This document shows, piece by piece, positions 1 to 7,066 of a stretch of 7,352 bases of DNA (positions within the stretch are counted from its first letter, which is position 1; the number at the start of each line of letters is the position of its first letter). The stretch is from an uncultured Lachnospiraceae bacterium (GTDB lineage Bacteria; Bacillota; Clostridia; Lachnospirales; Lachnospiraceae), in contig CAJOPP010000063.1 of NCBI GenBank assembly GCA_905236365.1, forward strand, positions 1-7,352, in the 5' to 3' direction. The notes below the pieces were generated by a model. It was not told the origin of the DNA and did not search any database. It saw nothing but the letters and a program-made list of their open reading frames with translations. The position numbers and the translations under genes are program-made.

Positions 1-43
1 CCGCGACGATGATCGCTAGGAATTTTGTTTCCATTATATCACA

Positions 44-60
44 TTGGATGATACATCCAA
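44..60. repeat. 7-bp perfect inverted repeat, operator or hairpin
   Basis: TTGGATG and CATCCAA flank a 3-base ATA spacer, giving a perfect dyad. No T-run follows on either strand, so it is not an obvious intrinsic terminator. Read leftwards, a TATA-like GATATAAT (about 32-39 on the minus strand) lies just beyond it, so it could be an operator for a gene to the left of the window. That gene is not visible, so the role is a guess. Confidence 0.4.
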
Positions 61-324
61 CTTGAAAAGAGTAACACTGATATTTAAGAATTTTCAGGGC
101 TGTTAATTCTGTTGTAAATATGATGATTTAGATTTCATGGGACAAATGGGCGTGTTTTTAACATACAACATTTCTTTTATCTGGCTCATAGAAAAACATG
201 TCCTCTGACTTCCAAGATAACCAGGGTCAAGGCAATTTGATTTGAAACTGATAAGGGTACAAGTGCTGGTTCTGTGAATTGCCGAATTGCACATACTGTT
301 TAAGAAAATCGTCTTTGGATCATT
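61..324. other. Intergenic stretch with no recognisable gene
   Basis: About 260 AT-rich bases between the left-edge dyad and the promoter of the Nudix operon. All frames are broken by stops except one minus-strand frame (103-351). Its predicted 82-residue product has no motif I recognise and would run antisense across the Nudix promoter. The stretch may be decayed coding sequence left by turnover at the island edge, but I see nothing that identifies it. Confidence 0.5.
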
Positions 325-325
325 A

Positions 326-333
326 TGTATATA
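326..333 (+). promoter_or_regulatory. TATA box of the Nudix-helicase operon
   Basis: TGTATATA is centred about 28 bases upstream of the ATG at 358, the spacing expected for an archaeal TATA box driving a leaderless mRNA. No Shine-Dalgarno sequence precedes 358. The box overlaps the first codons of the longer possible reading from ATG 325, which is a reason to prefer the downstream start. No clear purine-rich BRE is visible upstream. Confidence 0.5.
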
Positions 334-357
334 GACGGCTATATCGATCATCGACTG

Positions 358-753
358 ATGGTGGAAGTATCTGCGGGGATCATATTATCCGAGGGAAAAA
401 TTCTGGCAATGAAGAAAGGTGTGGCAAAGTATGACTACCTTTCCAACAAATATGAATTTCCAGGGGGTAAAGTTGAACCCGGAGAGGAACCTATTGAAAC
501 TCTGAAGAGGGAATTGTTTGAGGAATTGAAAGCGGACATCAGCAAAAGCACTATTACGCATGTTGCTGACATCTTTCACGAATATCCAGATTTCTCAGTT
601 GTGATTCATTCTTATTTAGTGCGCGCCGATAATTTTGATTTCAGTATGACGGAGCATGTCGGTTACAAGTGGATATCTCCGGAAGAAATAAATGGGTTGG
701 ACTGGGTAGAAGCTGACAGGAAGATCATCAGGAAACTGATGGGAATAATATGA
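358..753 (+). CDS. Nudix hydrolase, MutT/NudG-like nucleoside triphosphate pyrophosphohydrolase
   Basis: 131 residues from ATG 358; an in-frame ATG at 325 would add 11. Start 358 is preferred because the protein then opens MVEVSAGIIL, as compact MutT/NudG proteins do, and because the TATA box sits about 28 bases upstream. The Nudix box runs from G37 to A59 (G-x5-E-x7-R-E-L-F-E-E-L-K-A). The metal-binding R51-E52..E55-E56 are present, but the usual Gly after EEL is Lys58. FPGGKVEPGE and the late EH...W.SPEE...EAD pattern resemble (deoxy)nucleoside triphosphate pyrophosphohydrolases such as NudG and MutT. Family enzymes cleave NTPs or dNTPs to the monophosphate and pyrophosphate with Mg2+; the substrate here cannot be read from sequence. 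Its TGA overlaps the next gene's ATG (ATGA, 750-753), implying translational coupling with the helicase-nuclease, so a role in that system is more likely than general nucleotide-pool cleaning (inference). Confidence 0.9.
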   Translation: MVEVSAGIILSEGKILAMKKGVAKYDYLSNKYEFPGGKVEPGEEPIETLKRELFEELKADISKSTITHVADIFHEYPDFSVVIHSYLVRADNFDFSMTEHVGYKWISPEEINGLDWVEADRKIIRKLMGII

Positions 754-3608
754 CAGATGCAACTCAGAATACCATTTTACAGTCTGCAAAAAAGGCACTG
801 ATAGATCGTAACATTGTGTCAGATGAGAAATATAAACCGAAACTGATTTACAACAATGTTTCTGCAGGTCAAATCGTACTGTCATCATTGCAGGAAGAAA
901 TGAAAGACTGCAGTTCGTTCTGTATGTCTGTAGCTTTCATCACGAAGGGAGGTATCTGCAGTATTTTCAATGATTTGCAGACGCTGGAAGCAAAAGGAAT
1001 TCCCGGAAGAATCATCACTACAAATTACCTATTTTTCAATGACCCAGATGCTCTAAGGGATCTCAGAAAATTCAAAAATCTTGAAATACGGATGTACGAC
1101 GGAGATCTCCATACAAAAGGGTATATTTTTCACAAGGAGGGTTATGACACTATACTTATCGGCAGTTCTAATCTGACCGATAATGCTCTTAAGTGTAATC
1201 AGGAGTGGAACATCCGCCTGTCATCAAATGATCAGGGAGATCTTGTTTCTGAATATACAAATGAATTCGAAAGGCTGTGGTCAGAGTCTATTTTGTTGAA
1301 CGATACATGGTTAGAGGAATATGAAATAGAGTACAGAAAAAAGGCGATTGAGCGCAAAAGCACCCCCGGATACGACAGACAAGTCATCAAACCGACTGCG
1401 ATGCAGAGACAAGCTCTTGAGAAGATCAGGGAAATCAGAGAGCAATCTTCATTCAATCCTTCGATGAAAAGGGCATTGCTGATATCTGCCACAGGGACAG
1501 GAAAAACATACATCTCTGCATTCGATGTTAAGGATGCAAATCCTAAGAAAATGCTGTTCATGGTTCACAGAGGAAAGATTCTCAGTGACGCTATGGACAG
1601 TTACAAAAATGTGCTGGGTGAGAATGGCCGCACCTACGGCATTTACAAAGGTTCTGTCAGGGACAAGGATGTAGACTGTCTGTTTGCTTCTGTCAATACT
1701 CTCACCAATCATCTGAATGAATTCAGGCGGGACGAGTTTGATTATATCGTGTGTGATGAAGCACATCACATTGTGACGACAGGTCAGAAAAGAATTATCG
1801 ATTACTTCACACCTAAATTTATGCTCGGGATGACCGCCACTCCTGAGAGGACCAGAGAGGGTAACGAATGCGTTTATGAAGTTTTCAATTACAACATCCC
1901 ATATGAAATAAGGCTTAATAAAGCACTGGAGGAGAATCTGGTCTGTCCGTTCCACTATTTCGGTATTGCTGATCTGGAAGTGGATGGGAAGGAACGGAAA
2001 CTCTCTGATTTTTCAAAGGTTGAAAAAGAAGAACGTGTGAGTCATATCGTCAAGGAGATTGAGAGGCACCCTTACTCAGGAAATAGGATTCGCGGACTGA
2101 TATTCTGCAGCGGTGTGGAAGAGGCTATTCAATTGGAAGAGTCAATGAGCCAGTATTATAAGGTTAAGGCATTGACCGGCAGTCATTCGGATGATGATAG
2201 GGAGAAATATTTTACACAGTTACAGGCGGACGAAAGAGAATTGGACTTCATCATTTCAGTGGATATTCTGAATGAAGGGGTAGACCTTCCAAGGGTGAAC
2301 ATGGTTGTAATGTTGAGACCCACACAGTCGGCCATAATATTTATCCAGCAGCTGGGTCGCGGTCTGCGTAAGAGATCTGATAAAGATTTTGTTACCGTTC
2401 TCGATTTCATCGGTAATTACGATAACAACTACAACATTCCTGTGGCATTGTTTGGAGATAACACACGCAGGAAAGAGAATCTCCGCAGACAAATGATGAT
2501 GGGAAACAAAACAATACCGGGAGCGTCTACAATCAGTTTTGATGACATATCCTGGGAAAGAGTAGTGAGATCCATCAACACCGGTCATATAAACAGATTA
2601 AAAGAGATGAAGGATGCCTATCTCACATGTGCTGACAAGATAGGTCATCAGCCTTCTTTGACAGAATTGTATATGGAGAAGAGTCTTGATCCGAGGGCAG
2701 TCGTTTCTCGTTACGGTTCTTTAAATGAATTCAGAAAGAAGATTGGGTCAGACACTTATGCGGAACTTGACAGTAAACAATCAGAAATGCTGGCACAAAT
2801 CACGGAAATTGCCGCTGACGGTATGAGGCCTCATGAATGTGTAATCATTAATTCTCTGATTGAGCACGGCATTGTTGATGTTGATTATCTGACAGGACAG
2901 TTTTTCAAGTTGTATGGTACGTCTGTTTCTGAAGAATCTATTGTCAGTTCGGCGATGGTTTTGAACAGTTCTCTGAAGTTTGTTTCAGAATCTTTGTGCA
3001 ACGTGGATGGGAACAAAATTACCGCTTCAGAAGAATTCATTGATTTTGTTTCCAATCCTGAAATAAAATCAATGGTTTCTGATGCGATTGAGTGCGGTTC
3101 ATTGATCTTTGATTCGGAATACAGAGAAGGTTGTGATGATGACGGATTTGTCCTTTACAAGCTGTATTCCCGTTTTGCGTTCTGCAGAATGATGAACTTT
3201 TCAAAGAACAATGTGGGTGTAATCAACGGATACAAGATAATGGGCGACACTTGTCCTCTTTTCGTTACTTACCGTAAAGTCGAAGGCAAGGACCAGATGT
3301 ACAGCGATCATTTCATAGATAACAAGAGATTCTTTTGGGAATCCAGGTATCCAAGAACTATTGCAAGTGCGGAACTTCAGCCTATTCTTAAATCAAATGA
3401 AAACGGGATGAAGATATACCTATTTGTTCAGAAAGATGGCAGTGAAGGTACAGATTACTATTACTGCGGAAGAGTTCGTCTGATCCCCGGAACAGCTAAG
3501 AATTCACAGTCAATGGATCCAAGAGGCAAGATGATGCCCGTGGTCAGCATGGAATTTAAATTAGACCATCCTGTCAGTGATGAGATTTACCAGTATCTGA
3601 TTTGTTGA
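750..3608 (+). CDS. PLD-nuclease / DEAH SF2 helicase / DUF3427-like protein
   Basis: 952 residues. Residues about 30-180 are a phospholipase-D-type nuclease domain with one HKD-like motif: H121-T-K123, then G138-S-S-N141-L-T. A single motif implies an active site made by dimerisation. Residues about 215-560 are an SF2 helicase: PTAMQRQAL (215-223), Walker A SATGTGKT (246-253), D336-E-A-H339, GMTATPER (360-367), motif V VDILNEGVDLP (504-514) and motif VI QQLGRGLRK (533-541), all intact. The middle (about 600-780) is helical without a motif I know. Residues about 800-950 resemble DUF3427 (FFWESR, IYLFVQKDG, then a YYCGRVRLIP-type strand). The order HKD nuclease, SSL2-like helicase, DUF3427 is an established architecture of the COG3886/COG1061 kind. 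It is expected to move along or unwind DNA with ATP and cut it. The ATG overlaps the Nudix stop and no strong Shine-Dalgarno site is seen. A defence role is inferred from architecture and neighbours. A T-run at about 3725-3730, inside the 3' end of the convergent gene, could end the transcript. Confidence 0.93.
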   Translation: MTDATQNTILQSAKKALIDRNIVSDEKYKPKLIYNNVSAGQIVLSSLQEEMKDCSSFCMSVAFITKGGICSIFNDLQTLEAKGIPGRIITTNYLFFNDPDALRDLRKFKNLEIRMYDGDLHTKGYIFHKEGYDTILIGSSNLTDNALKCNQEWNIRLSSNDQGDLVSEYTNEFERLWSESILLNDTWLEEYEIEYRKKAIERKSTPGYDRQVIKPTAMQRQALEKIREIREQSSFNPSMKRALLISATGTGKTYISAFDVKDANPKKMLFMVHRGKILSDAMDSYKNVLGENGRTYGIYKGSVRDKDVDCLFASVNTLTNHLNEFRRDEFDYIVCDEAHHIVTTGQKRIIDYFTPKFMLGMTATPERTREGNECVYEVFNYNIPYEIRLNKALEENLVCPFHYFGIADLEVDGKERKLSDFSKVEKEERVSHIVKEIERHPYSGNRIRGLIFCSGVEEAIQLEESMSQYYKVKALTGSHSDDDREKYFTQLQADERELDFIISVDILNEGVDLPRVNMVVMLRPTQSAIIFIQQLGRGLRKRSDKDFVTVLDFIGNYDNNYNIPVALFGDNTRRKENLRRQMMMGNKTIPGASTISFDDISWERVVRSINTGHINRLKEMKDAYLTCADKIGHQPSLTELYMEKSLDPRAVVSRYGSLNEFRKKIGSDTYAELDSKQSEMLAQITEIAADGMRPHECVIINSLIEHGIVDVDYLTGQFFKLYGTSVSEESIVSSAMVLNSSLKFVSESLCNVDGNKITASEEFIDFVSNPEIKSMVSDAIECGSLIFDSEYREGCDDDGFVLYKLYSRFAFCRMMNFSKNNVGVINGYKIMGDTCPLFVTYRKVEGKDQMYSDHFIDNKRFFWESRYPRTIASAELQPILKSNENGMKIYLFVQKDGSEGTDYYYCGRVRLIPGTAKNSQSMDPRGKMMPVVSMEFKLDHPVSDEIYQYLIC

Positions 3609-3710
3609 AGTGTAAGCTGTTTTGATTTGGAAATCTTATTCTCTAGGTTTGGAAGATTGTTGTATTTAGCCTGACCTTGTTATCAACTCCCAGCATAAGT
3701 GAGGATTACT

Positions 3711-4511
3711 TTAGGCATTGATTGATTTTTTCAAATTAACACCATTCAGCCAAAAAATAATCAACTTAGTTTCTCCCCTATGGTACCAGGAATACTCATT
3801 GATGTAGTCATAATTCAGTCCGTGAGTATCTGCAAATGCCTGAGCATAAGCTTCTTTCCCTACTTCATTATACGGGATTGTAACCAATATTACGTTCCCT
3901 TCTTCTGTCCTTACAGCAAATTCGTGATCTATGACGGAATCCATCATGCGATCAAATTTGATTCCCTTCAAAGAAACTACGCCTTTGATACGATAATCAT
4001 TCAGGAATTTGTCCAAAAAGTCGGGCTGATCAACATAGATGCGACTTTTATCCAACTTTTTTGTATCCTTACGGTAGAAAAGTTTCCTGATGTTGTCTTT
4101 ACTATCGATGGTGTTGATGCGTTCCATTTTTACACGCACCCGATCGCCTATATCCAATCCCATCTGCCTGCACTGTTCAGTAACTTTCAAAACATATGAG
4201 TTGCCACATTTGGAAATAACACCATCAAATAATGTGCTGTTTTCAGTTGTTGAAAACATGCTGAATGAGACCAAGATATTCATCAAATTCTTCTTTGAAA
4301 TCGGCCCTGCAACATCATTGACATTACAGAGGACGACTTTTTTTCCATCATTTGTAAATGCGGTCAGTGTGAAGAAAAATAATTCTTCTTCACAATTATC
4401 CAGATAACCGAAGGTATCATACACGAGTTCGTTGTATTTTTCGGCTCCTGCATTCATAATAGGGCCAGATTCACCCGATACTTCTATCTCATAACGAGCA
4501 TATTCTTTCAT
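3711..4511 (-). CDS. Uncharacterised protein with central AbrB/MazE-like domain
   Basis: 266 residues, cytosolic in character, with no signal peptide or membrane segment. I do not recognise the full-length family. Residues about 94-132 look like a swapped-hairpin SpoVT/AbrB/MazE domain: ISKCGNSYVLKVTEQCRQMG followed by LDIGDRVRVKME matches the usual K-x-G-N-S-x-x-L-x-(I/V) ... G-L-x-x-G-D-x-V-x-V pattern. This fold binds DNA in bacterial and archaeal regulators and antitoxins. The N-terminal 90 and C-terminal 130 residues are unassigned; the latter ends with an aromatic, strand-rich part (NEYSWYHRGETKLIIFWL). The protein is much larger than a typical 50-90 residue AbrB protein, so the domain may be a module of a bigger effector. 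It is convergent with the helicase (102-base gap) and divergent from the DUF262-HNH gene. The start is supported by a TTTAAATA box about 26 bases upstream. Regulation of the divergent gene is inferred. Confidence 0.8.
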   Translation of the reverse strand: MKEYARYEIEVSGESGPIMNAGAEKYNELVYDTFGYLDNCEEELFFFTLTAFTNDGKKVVLCNVNDVAGPISKKNLMNILVSFSMFSTTENSTLFDGVISKCGNSYVLKVTEQCRQMGLDIGDRVRVKMERINTIDSKDNIRKLFYRKDTKKLDKSRIYVDQPDFLDKFLNDYRIKGVVSLKGIKFDRMMDSVIDHEFAVRTEEGNVILVTIPYNEVGKEAYAQAFADTHGLNYDYINEYSWYHRGETKLIIFWLNGVNLKKSINA

Positions 4512-4515
4512 ATGG

Positions 4516-4594
4516 ATTACAATGTTTAATATTTATTTAAAATGTGTTATTTGTAATACATTGTTTAACATATTTTCCATGTCACTGATTACAA
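4516..4594. repeat. Three ATTACAA heptamers in a divergent promoter region
   Basis: ATTACAA occurs at 4516-4522 (plus), 4551-4557 (minus, seen as TTGTAAT) and 4588-4594 (plus). The first and third are part of a longer shared GATTACAAT. Spacing is 35 and 37 bases, so the inverted middle copy is nearly central. The minus-strand TATA box lies between copies one and two. The arrangement would suit binding sites for a regulator of the two divergent genes, but AT-rich DNA makes chance copies possible. Confidence 0.35.
4534..4541 (-). promoter_or_regulatory. TATA box for the AbrB-like gene
   Basis: On the minus strand these bases read TTTAAATA, a perfect match to the archaeal TATA consensus (TTTAWATA). 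The box is centred 26-27 bases upstream of the first base of the ATG at 4511. That geometry puts the transcription start at or next to the start codon, so the mRNA would be leaderless, in agreement with the absence of a Shine-Dalgarno site. Confidence 0.6.
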
Positions 4595-4618
4595 TCTAGA
4601 TCAAAAGATCTTTAGATC
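4595..4618. repeat. Three tandem 8-base units ending in AGATC
   Basis: TCTAGATC, AAAAGATC and TTTAGATC follow one another without gaps, an exact period of 8 with the last five bases constant. Two overlapping dyads arise, such as AGATC-AAAA-GATCT (4598-4611). The array ends 20 bases before the preferred ATG of the DUF262-HNH gene, where the promoter or transcript start should be, so an operator is plausible. GATC content also makes it a cluster of potential Dam-type methylation sites. Confidence 0.45.
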
Positions 4619-4638
4619 ATAATTTCTGTTTGCTTACT

Positions 4639-6789
4639 ATGTATACGCCAGAACAAAGAACTGCTTATGAGATAATACATGATAATTCAATCATTCTACC
4701 CAGATTTCAAAGAAAAAAATCATGGGGCGACTCAGATAGGTTCAAGCTGTGCGTAAGTCTCTTTAAAGAATATCCGATGGGCACCATTGTACTAAAAAAA
4801 GAGACCAGAAAAGACAAAAAGAAGAATAACAAAACAATCAAATGGTTATTGGATGGTCGTCAAAGGAGAGATACGCTTGTTGATATGCAAAATCCAGAGA
4901 ACATCTATCGTTGGGCAAAAACATTTCTTGGATTCAAGAAAAATGATGATGATGTGAAAATCGAAAAGTGTTTTCATGATAAGTTAAGCGAATATTTGTA
5001 CTATGAGGAAGCCGCAGACTTACAGGATGAACAGGATGACCAGGAAGAAGAAAATATAGAAGAGGGCGAGTCGTTAATCGTCACCACTGACGATGAAGAT
5101 GAAAGTGAAGATGATGAATCGTTGGATGAAGAGCCTCTCGCAGAAAATGAACATTCTGAAGAAGATCAGATTGATGGAGAATTAGAATCAGTAGATAGAA
5201 AAGACCTTGATGATCTGTTATTCATAATTCAATCAGTACACAAATTAAACACAAATTCCAGCAGGTTTACAAAACCATTCTACTTCAAAGTTGAAAATTT
5301 CAGACCATCTTATATGTCCAAGGACGATAAGGGAAAGAGTGTTGTTGATTCTAAAAAATTAACAGAATGGATTCTAGCTAGAAAATTCGACGAATATGAA
5401 GAATTAACACCTGAGATAATAAGCGGTAGTTTTGATAATTGCCCCAGTGCGGTAGAAAAAGCAATAAGAAATCGTATGGATGACATAAAAAGATCCATCG
5501 ACTGTGTGTTGAAAATACATGATAAAATTGTAGAAACAAGAGTCTCTATAATATTTTTAGACGATAACTGCTCTCCTTCTGATTCCCAAAAAATATTTGA
5601 GATCATTAACACACAAGGAGTCAGTCTTACAAATGCAGAAATCCTGTCTGCAAAGCCAATATGGAATGGGGTTGTTTCCGAACCTAGAGAAACAATCATT
5701 GAAAATGTCAATTCTTTATACGATGGAATTGGAACCGAAAGACAAAACAATGTTGTAAAATGGGATGTTGCTGCAACATTAACCTGTCGGCTTCCTGCCC
5801 ACTCAGATTATATTTTTGGTGATTTAAGGAACATTTCTTTTAAATCGAATAGTAAAGAGGATGCCGTCAAAGTTGATAATAAGATCAACTATGGTTTCAA
5901 ACTTTTTGCTGGACGTTATTCTGGATCCATTAGCAAGAATGTGGTCGACAATTTAGCAAATGAAAATATTGACTGGAATTCGTCTGATTTTGAAGATGAA
6001 ATCGCGGCAGTTTGCGAGTGTCTGATGAAAAATGATCCAGGAATTCGTCGCTATAATTCATACCATTATCCTCTGAGAAAACTACTCGGTGACACTGTAG
6101 TAATGTGTTATATTATCCTGTTAATTAACAAATACAATGAGTTAACAAATAACAGGTCGTCCGAGTTAAAGGGATCGAATCGTAAAACGTTCATTGTATA
6201 TTCAAGAATACTGCTGGATAGACTGATTTATGAACATTCTTGCAGTTTCTGGAAAGGATCCAGCGATTCAAGACTGAAATCTTATCTAAAAAATCCATCA
6301 GTGGCATTTACACAAGTAGAAAAGAATGTGTGGGATGCGTTAATCACTGAAGTATACGAATCTAATGAAATAAATGGCAACCCTGCTAAAAAGAATGTAC
6401 TCACTGTGTTAATATACTACTTTTCAATGATACGCAACAAATCACTAGATCTGGAAGATGGAGAATCCCCACAAATTGATCACATTATTCCCGATGGGAC
6501 GTTCACAAAAGAATCTTCCGATATCAAATTCAAAGATTCATTGATTAACTTTGCTTTGTTGCCACCTCTGTTAAATAACAAGAAGAAGGCGAATATCAAC
6601 TCAATTGAACAGGTTTATCTCGAAGAAATCTGTAAATTGGAAGATATTGACGTTGAAACAATTAAACAATTGAATGACCCAGGATCTATGTCAATACTGA
6701 AGACAAAAAGGATGGCCATAATTGATGACATCAAAGAAAAAAGAGATTCTTTTGTCAAAGGCGAGAATTCATGGGGCATCAACGTTTGA
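4639..6789 (+). CDS. DUF262 + HNH (DUF1524-like) nuclease, GmrSD/SspE-type
   Basis: 716 residues from ATG 4639; an in-frame TTG at 4630 would add three. The N-terminus is DUF262: PRFQRKKSW (21-29), EYPMGTIVL (about 45-53) and D72-G-R-Q-R76, where the family usually has DGQQR. The second half of DUF262 has FEIINTQGVSLTNAE (320-334). Between them is an extremely acidic stretch, residues about 130-186, with 31 Asp/Glu in 57 positions. The C-terminus has a DUF1524-type HNH signature: D614-H615-I-I-P618, then N637 and the N646-N-K-K-K-A-N652 run, after LINFALLPPLL. In GmrSD and SspE, DUF262 senses or uses nucleotides and the HNH part cuts phage DNA, in those cases sensing modified bases or phosphorothioate. 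No modification genes are visible here, so type IV-like restriction of modified DNA is the closest analogy, not a demonstrated function. Sequence is markedly AT-rich (samples 28% and 35% GC). It is divergent from the AbrB-like gene. No Shine-Dalgarno site or clear TATA box was found. Confidence 0.9.
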   Translation: MYTPEQRTAYEIIHDNSIILPRFQRKKSWGDSDRFKLCVSLFKEYPMGTIVLKKETRKDKKKNNKTIKWLLDGRQRRDTLVDMQNPENIYRWAKTFLGFKKNDDDVKIEKCFHDKLSEYLYYEEAADLQDEQDDQEEENIEEGESLIVTTDDEDESEDDESLDEEPLAENEHSEEDQIDGELESVDRKDLDDLLFIIQSVHKLNTNSSRFTKPFYFKVENFRPSYMSKDDKGKSVVDSKKLTEWILARKFDEYEELTPEIISGSFDNCPSAVEKAIRNRMDDIKRSIDCVLKIHDKIVETRVSIIFLDDNCSPSDSQKIFEIINTQGVSLTNAEILSAKPIWNGVVSEPRETIIENVNSLYDGIGTERQNNVVKWDVAATLTCRLPAHSDYIFGDLRNISFKSNSKEDAVKVDNKINYGFKLFAGRYSGSISKNVVDNLANENIDWNSSDFEDEIAAVCECLMKNDPGIRRYNSYHYPLRKLLGDTVVMCYIILLINKYNELTNNRSSELKGSNRKTFIVYSRILLDRLIYEHSCSFWKGSSDSRLKSYLKNPSVAFTQVEKNVWDALITEVYESNEINGNPAKKNVLTVLIYYFSMIRNKSLDLEDGESPQIDHIIPDGTFTKESSDIKFKDSLINFALLPPLLNNKKKANINSIEQVYLEEICKLEDIDVETIKQLNDPGSMSILKTKRMAIIDDIKEKRDSFVKGENSWGINV

Positions 6790-6841
6790 ACTAATTTCTA
6801 ATCATGTCGCACAAAAACCATTCATCAGGTGATAAAAAGTG

Positions 6842-6899
6842 ACTTCGAGTCCTTAACGGCGATGGCCGAATTAAGCTATCGCTATAGGGGATTCGAAGT
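6842..6899. ncRNA. Candidate structured RNA: 58-base long imperfect hairpin
   Basis: Bases 6842-6852 (ACTTCGAGTCC) pair with 6889-6899 (GGATTCGAAGT) over 11 pairs with one G-U. Then a symmetric 6x6 internal loop (6853-6858 / 6883-6888) is followed by an 8-pair stem, GCGATGGC (6859-6866) with GCTATCGC (6875-6882), one pair being G-U, closed by an 8-base loop. A single strand of DNA would fold similarly. G-U pairs favour the plus strand as RNA. It starts 52 bases after the DUF262-HNH stop, so it may be a 3' UTR element, a terminator or stabiliser, or part of a separate small RNA. I could not match it to tRNA, H/ACA or C/D RNA: no ACA follows the lower stem, and only a C-box-like GTGATAA lies upstream. 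Confidence 0.4.
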
Positions 6900-6919
6900 T
6901 GCTTCCATTTTCCCTCTAT

Positions 6920-6934
6920 TGTCGCCCGGTGACA
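6920..6934. repeat. Small inverted repeat (hairpin 2)
   Basis: TGTC (6920-6923) pairs with GACA (6931-6934), extendable by one G-U pair to leave the loop CCCGG. It lies between the long hairpin and the GAGA-capped hairpin and may belong to the same folded RNA. Confidence 0.3.
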
Positions 6935-6987
6935 GCTTTGTCTCACATATGCTAAAGTTGATAACTGGGTCGCAAAGAAACAGATGG

Positions 6988-7013
6988 GGCCGATTGAGAA
7001 ATCGGCCTTTCTC
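6988..7013 (+). terminator. GAGA-tetraloop hairpin, terminator-like
   Basis: GGCCGATT (6988-6995) and AATCGGCC (7000-7007) form a perfect 8-bp stem around a GAGA (GNRA) tetraloop, followed by TTTCTC. The U-tract is short and broken, so a strong intrinsic terminator is not certain, and archaea do not usually depend on hairpins. GAGAAA (6996-7001) can instead pair with TTTCTC (7008-7013) around TCGGCC, excluding the first stem. The first fold should be favoured by length and GC content. It closes the hairpin-rich tract downstream of the DUF262-HNH gene. Confidence 0.5.
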
Positions 7014-7066
7014 GATGTGGCCTATTTCAAAATTTAGTATAAGTGATGATAATTTTATGTCTATTA

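Noticed and set aside
103..351. Minus-strand 82-residue reading in the leader region
   Set aside because: No recognisable motif, runs antisense across the Nudix TATA box, and lacks a visible promoter or ribosome site.
6842..6899. tRNA, because TTCGAGT and TTCGAA resemble T-loop sequence
   Set aside because: The flanking bases do not make a 5-bp T-stem in either orientation, and no acceptor, D or anticodon arm can be drawn.
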